A stretch of DNA of 15,505 bases from Burkholderiales bacterium (GTDB lineage Bacteria; Pseudomonadota; Gammaproteobacteria; Burkholderiales; Burkholderiaceae_F). The first letter of the stretch is position 1. Each line of letters opens with the position of its first letter. The stretch covers positions 1 through 15,505 of the forward strand of contig JAHEDN010000017.1 in assembly GCA_024641225.1 (NCBI GenBank), written 5' to 3'. Shown piece after piece: positions 14,642 through 15,505 of the stretch. The position numbers and the translations under genes were made by a program. The notes under the pieces were generated by a model. The model was given only the letters and a program-made list of their open reading frames with translations, was not told the origin of the DNA and made no database searches.

Positions 14642-15058
14642 CTACTTCAGGTGCTTGCTGACGAACTTGGTCAGTTCGAACATGTCGGCCTTGGCCTTGC
14701 CGAAAAGTTCGCGCAGCTTCTCGTCGGCATTGATCATGCGCTTGTTGACGGCGTCCTGCAGCTTGTTCTTCTTGATGTACTTCCAGATCTCGCTCGTCAC
14801 CTCGGTGCGCGGCATCGGCCTGGAGCCGATGATCGCGGCCAGAGGGCCCGACGGGGTCAGCGGCTTCATGAACGCCGCGTTCGGTTTGCGCGCGACCTTC
14901 TTCTTCGCCGCTTTCTTCGGCGCGGCTTTCTTGGCAGCCTTCTTCGGCGCGGCTTTCTTGGCCGTAGTCTTCTTCGCGGCCTTCTTGGCGGTTTTCTTGG
15001 CAGCTTTCTTGGCCGGAGCCTTCTTCGCCGCCTTCTTCGCTTTCTTGGCAGTTGCCAT
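14642..15058 (-). CDS. SWIB/MDM2-domain protein with histone H1-like lysine tail
   Basis: A 138-aa basic protein. Residues 1-58 are a low-complexity tail of Lys and Ala with some Pro and Thr (repeats of AAPKKAAKKA), like eukaryotic histone H1 tails and bacterial Hc1/AlgP-type nucleoid proteins. Residues about 60-138 form a SWIB domain: FMKPLTPSGPLAAIIGSRPM, then VTSEIWKYIKKNKLQD, INADEKLRELFG and FELTKFVSKHL. Such proteins are frequent in betaproteobacteria and chlamydiae and probably bind DNA; the exact role is unproven. The ATG at 15058 is preceded by an excellent GAGGAG six bases away. Near-identical DNA words of 22 bp at 14913-14934 and 14940-14961 encode the tail repeats, so tail length may vary between strains. 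Upstream lies the repeat-rich control region. Confidence 0.93.
   Translation of the reverse strand: MATAKKAKKAAKKAPAKKAAKKTAKKAAKKTTAKKAAPKKAAKKAAPKKAAKKKVARKPNAAFMKPLTPSGPLAAIIGSRPMPRTEVTSEIWKYIKKNKLQDAVNKRMINADEKLRELFGKAKADMFELTKFVSKHLK
14913..14961 (-). repeat. Direct repeat within the lysine-rich tail
   Basis: Two 22-bp identical copies (14913-14934 and 14940-14961), a 27-bp period, encode successive copies of the APKKAAKKA unit. Such in-frame repeats can expand or contract by slippage or recombination without breaking the frame. Confidence 0.7.
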
Positions 15059-15157
15059 CAAGTTCTCCTCAAACGGGTTAGCGAACCACAGCGACAGCGT
15101 TCTCGACTCATGCTGCTTCAAGAGCGCTCTCGTTGCGTGACGCGGAAACTAAAGCGA

Positions 15158-15234
15158 TTTCCCTCTGAGCGCAAGCATTTTCAGAGGGGAAATGGCGATT
15201 TCTCAACGCCGACGCAACGATTCTCAGAGGGGAA
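15158..15234 (-). promoter_or_regulatory. Triple-repeat control region upstream of the SWIB gene
   Basis: A 22-bp direct repeat occurs at 15170-15191 and 15213-15234 (19 of 22 identical, 43-bp period, close to four helical turns); both copies end in TCAGAGGGGAA. An inverted partial copy, TTTCCCTCTGAG, lies at 15158-15169 and matches the inverse of the upstream copy at 11 of 12 bases. On the minus strand a candidate sigma-70 promoter overlaps: TTGAGA (15206-15201), an 18-nt spacer and GAAAAT (15182-15177). One repeat covers the spacer and -10, the second lies just upstream of -35, and the inverted one just beyond the start site. This is an operator-like layout; the regulator is unknown. Confidence 0.6.
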
Positions 15235-15254
15235 CGTGCGTTTGCGGTGATATT

Positions 15255-15344
15255 GGCGGCCGGCGCAGCGGCGTTCAGCACTACAAGATGTTGGATTCCG
15301 CCTGAGTTGCAGGTCGATATCTTGTGCCAGTTGTGGTGGCCGCC
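15255..15344. repeat. Nested inverted repeats between helicase and SWIB genes
   Basis: An outer pair, GGCGGCC (15255-15261) and GGCCGCC (15338-15344), encloses an inner pair, GCACTACAAGAT (15278-15289) and ATCTTGTGC (15319-15327), which pairs with a 2-nt bulge around a 29-nt loop. There is no T-run, so it is not a standard terminator. The stretch may be a structured leader or small RNA, or chance. Confidence 0.35.
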
Positions 15345-15353
15345 GCGGGCTTC

Positions 15354-15505
15354 TCAACGGGCCGCGATGCCCTCGGCGGCGCGAAGCTCCAGCTCGGCCA
15401 CCATGCGGGCAACCCGGTCGGCGAGTTCCTCGGTGCTGACCTGTTCGCGCAGCCGCTCGACGAGCAGCGGAAAGGCGAACGGGGTGGGCTGCTGCAGGTG
15501 CCGAT
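15354..15505 (-). CDS. C-terminus of a ligase-associated Lhr-type DEXH helicase (partial)
   Basis: Only the last 49 residues are in the window; the gene runs off the right edge. The visible part reads HLQQPTPFAFPLLVERLREQ, then VSTEELADRVARMVAELE, and ends in RAAEGIAAR. This TPFAFPLLVERLRE...ST--L-DRVARM--ELE ending is, from memory, characteristic of the ligase-associated DNA-damage-response DEXH helicases (Lhr family), which in many bacteria lie with an ATP-dependent DNA ligase, an exonuclease and a phosphoesterase. None of the helicase motifs is visible, so the call rests on the tail only. It lies upstream of the SWIB gene on the same strand, with a 295-nt spacer holding the repeats listed separately. 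Confidence 0.65.
   Translation of the reverse strand, partial: RHLQQPTPFAFPLLVERLREQVSTEELADRVARMVAELELRAAEGIAAR

Noticed and set aside
14555..15250. 231-codon plus-strand frame rich in Leu/Arg/Gly/Phe opposite the SWIB gene
   Set aside because: It is the reverse of the lysine-rich repeat tail and crosses the terminator; the SWIB frame has an excellent ribosome binding site and a known domain.
15200..15359. 9-bp repeat TTCTCAACG at 15200 and 15351
   Set aside because: Too short to distinguish from chance, and one copy overlaps the helicase stop codon.

Overview
The window is a gene-dense, very GC-rich bacterial chromosome segment with short spacers and strong third-position G/C bias. It holds a copper RND pump close to E. 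coli CusA, a SWIB-domain protein with a lysine-rich histone-H1-like tail (typical of betaproteobacteria), and the end of what looks like a ligase-associated Lhr-type helicase. Together these point to a betaproteobacterium, possibly Burkholderiales or a relative. This placement is an inference, since there is no rRNA or marker gene. I see no tRNA, rRNA, CRISPR array, insertion sequence or prophage.

Layout. (1) 1-3517, plus strand: cusA (5' end outside the window) and cusF, the end of a Cu(I)/Ag(I) efflux operon; the 202-nt spacer between them has a strong hairpin and a doubtful small reading frame. (2) 3534-5405, minus strand: an MFS transporter and a membrane-anchored SRPBCC protein, separated by a spacer with a perfect 24-bp palindrome. 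(3) 5429-6964, plus strand: a BamE-like lipoprotein that starts 23 bp from the divergent SRPBCC gene, a small unknown protein, and an HNH endonuclease. (4) 6986-10465, minus strand: four closely spaced genes, read in the order lipoprotein, B12-binding radical SAM enzyme, trypsin-like protein, NTF2-like lipoprotein. (5) 10587-14558, plus strand: a beta-CASP metallo-beta-lactamase nuclease, a type-2 thymidine phosphorylase/AMP phosphorylase-like enzyme, and a divergent PRPP-synthetase-like protein, closed by a bidirectional terminator. (6) 14642-15505, minus strand: the SWIB/histone-like gene with a repeat-rich control region, then the C-terminus of a DEXH helicase.

The most interesting block is (5). 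A predicted RNA-cleaving hydrolase, a nucleotide/nucleoside phosphorylase of the archaeal AMP phosphorylase type and a PRPP-synthetase homologue share one transcription unit, the last two overlapping by one base. This suggests an RNA or nucleotide salvage route through phosphorylated ribose. The phosphorylase start lies in a perfect 8-bp hairpin with a GGA-containing loop, a possible control point. The second notable region is the SWIB gene promoter, where a 22-bp direct repeat with a 43-bp period and an inverted half-site surround a candidate promoter. Start sites, promoters and the function of block (5) are inferred from sequence reading only.
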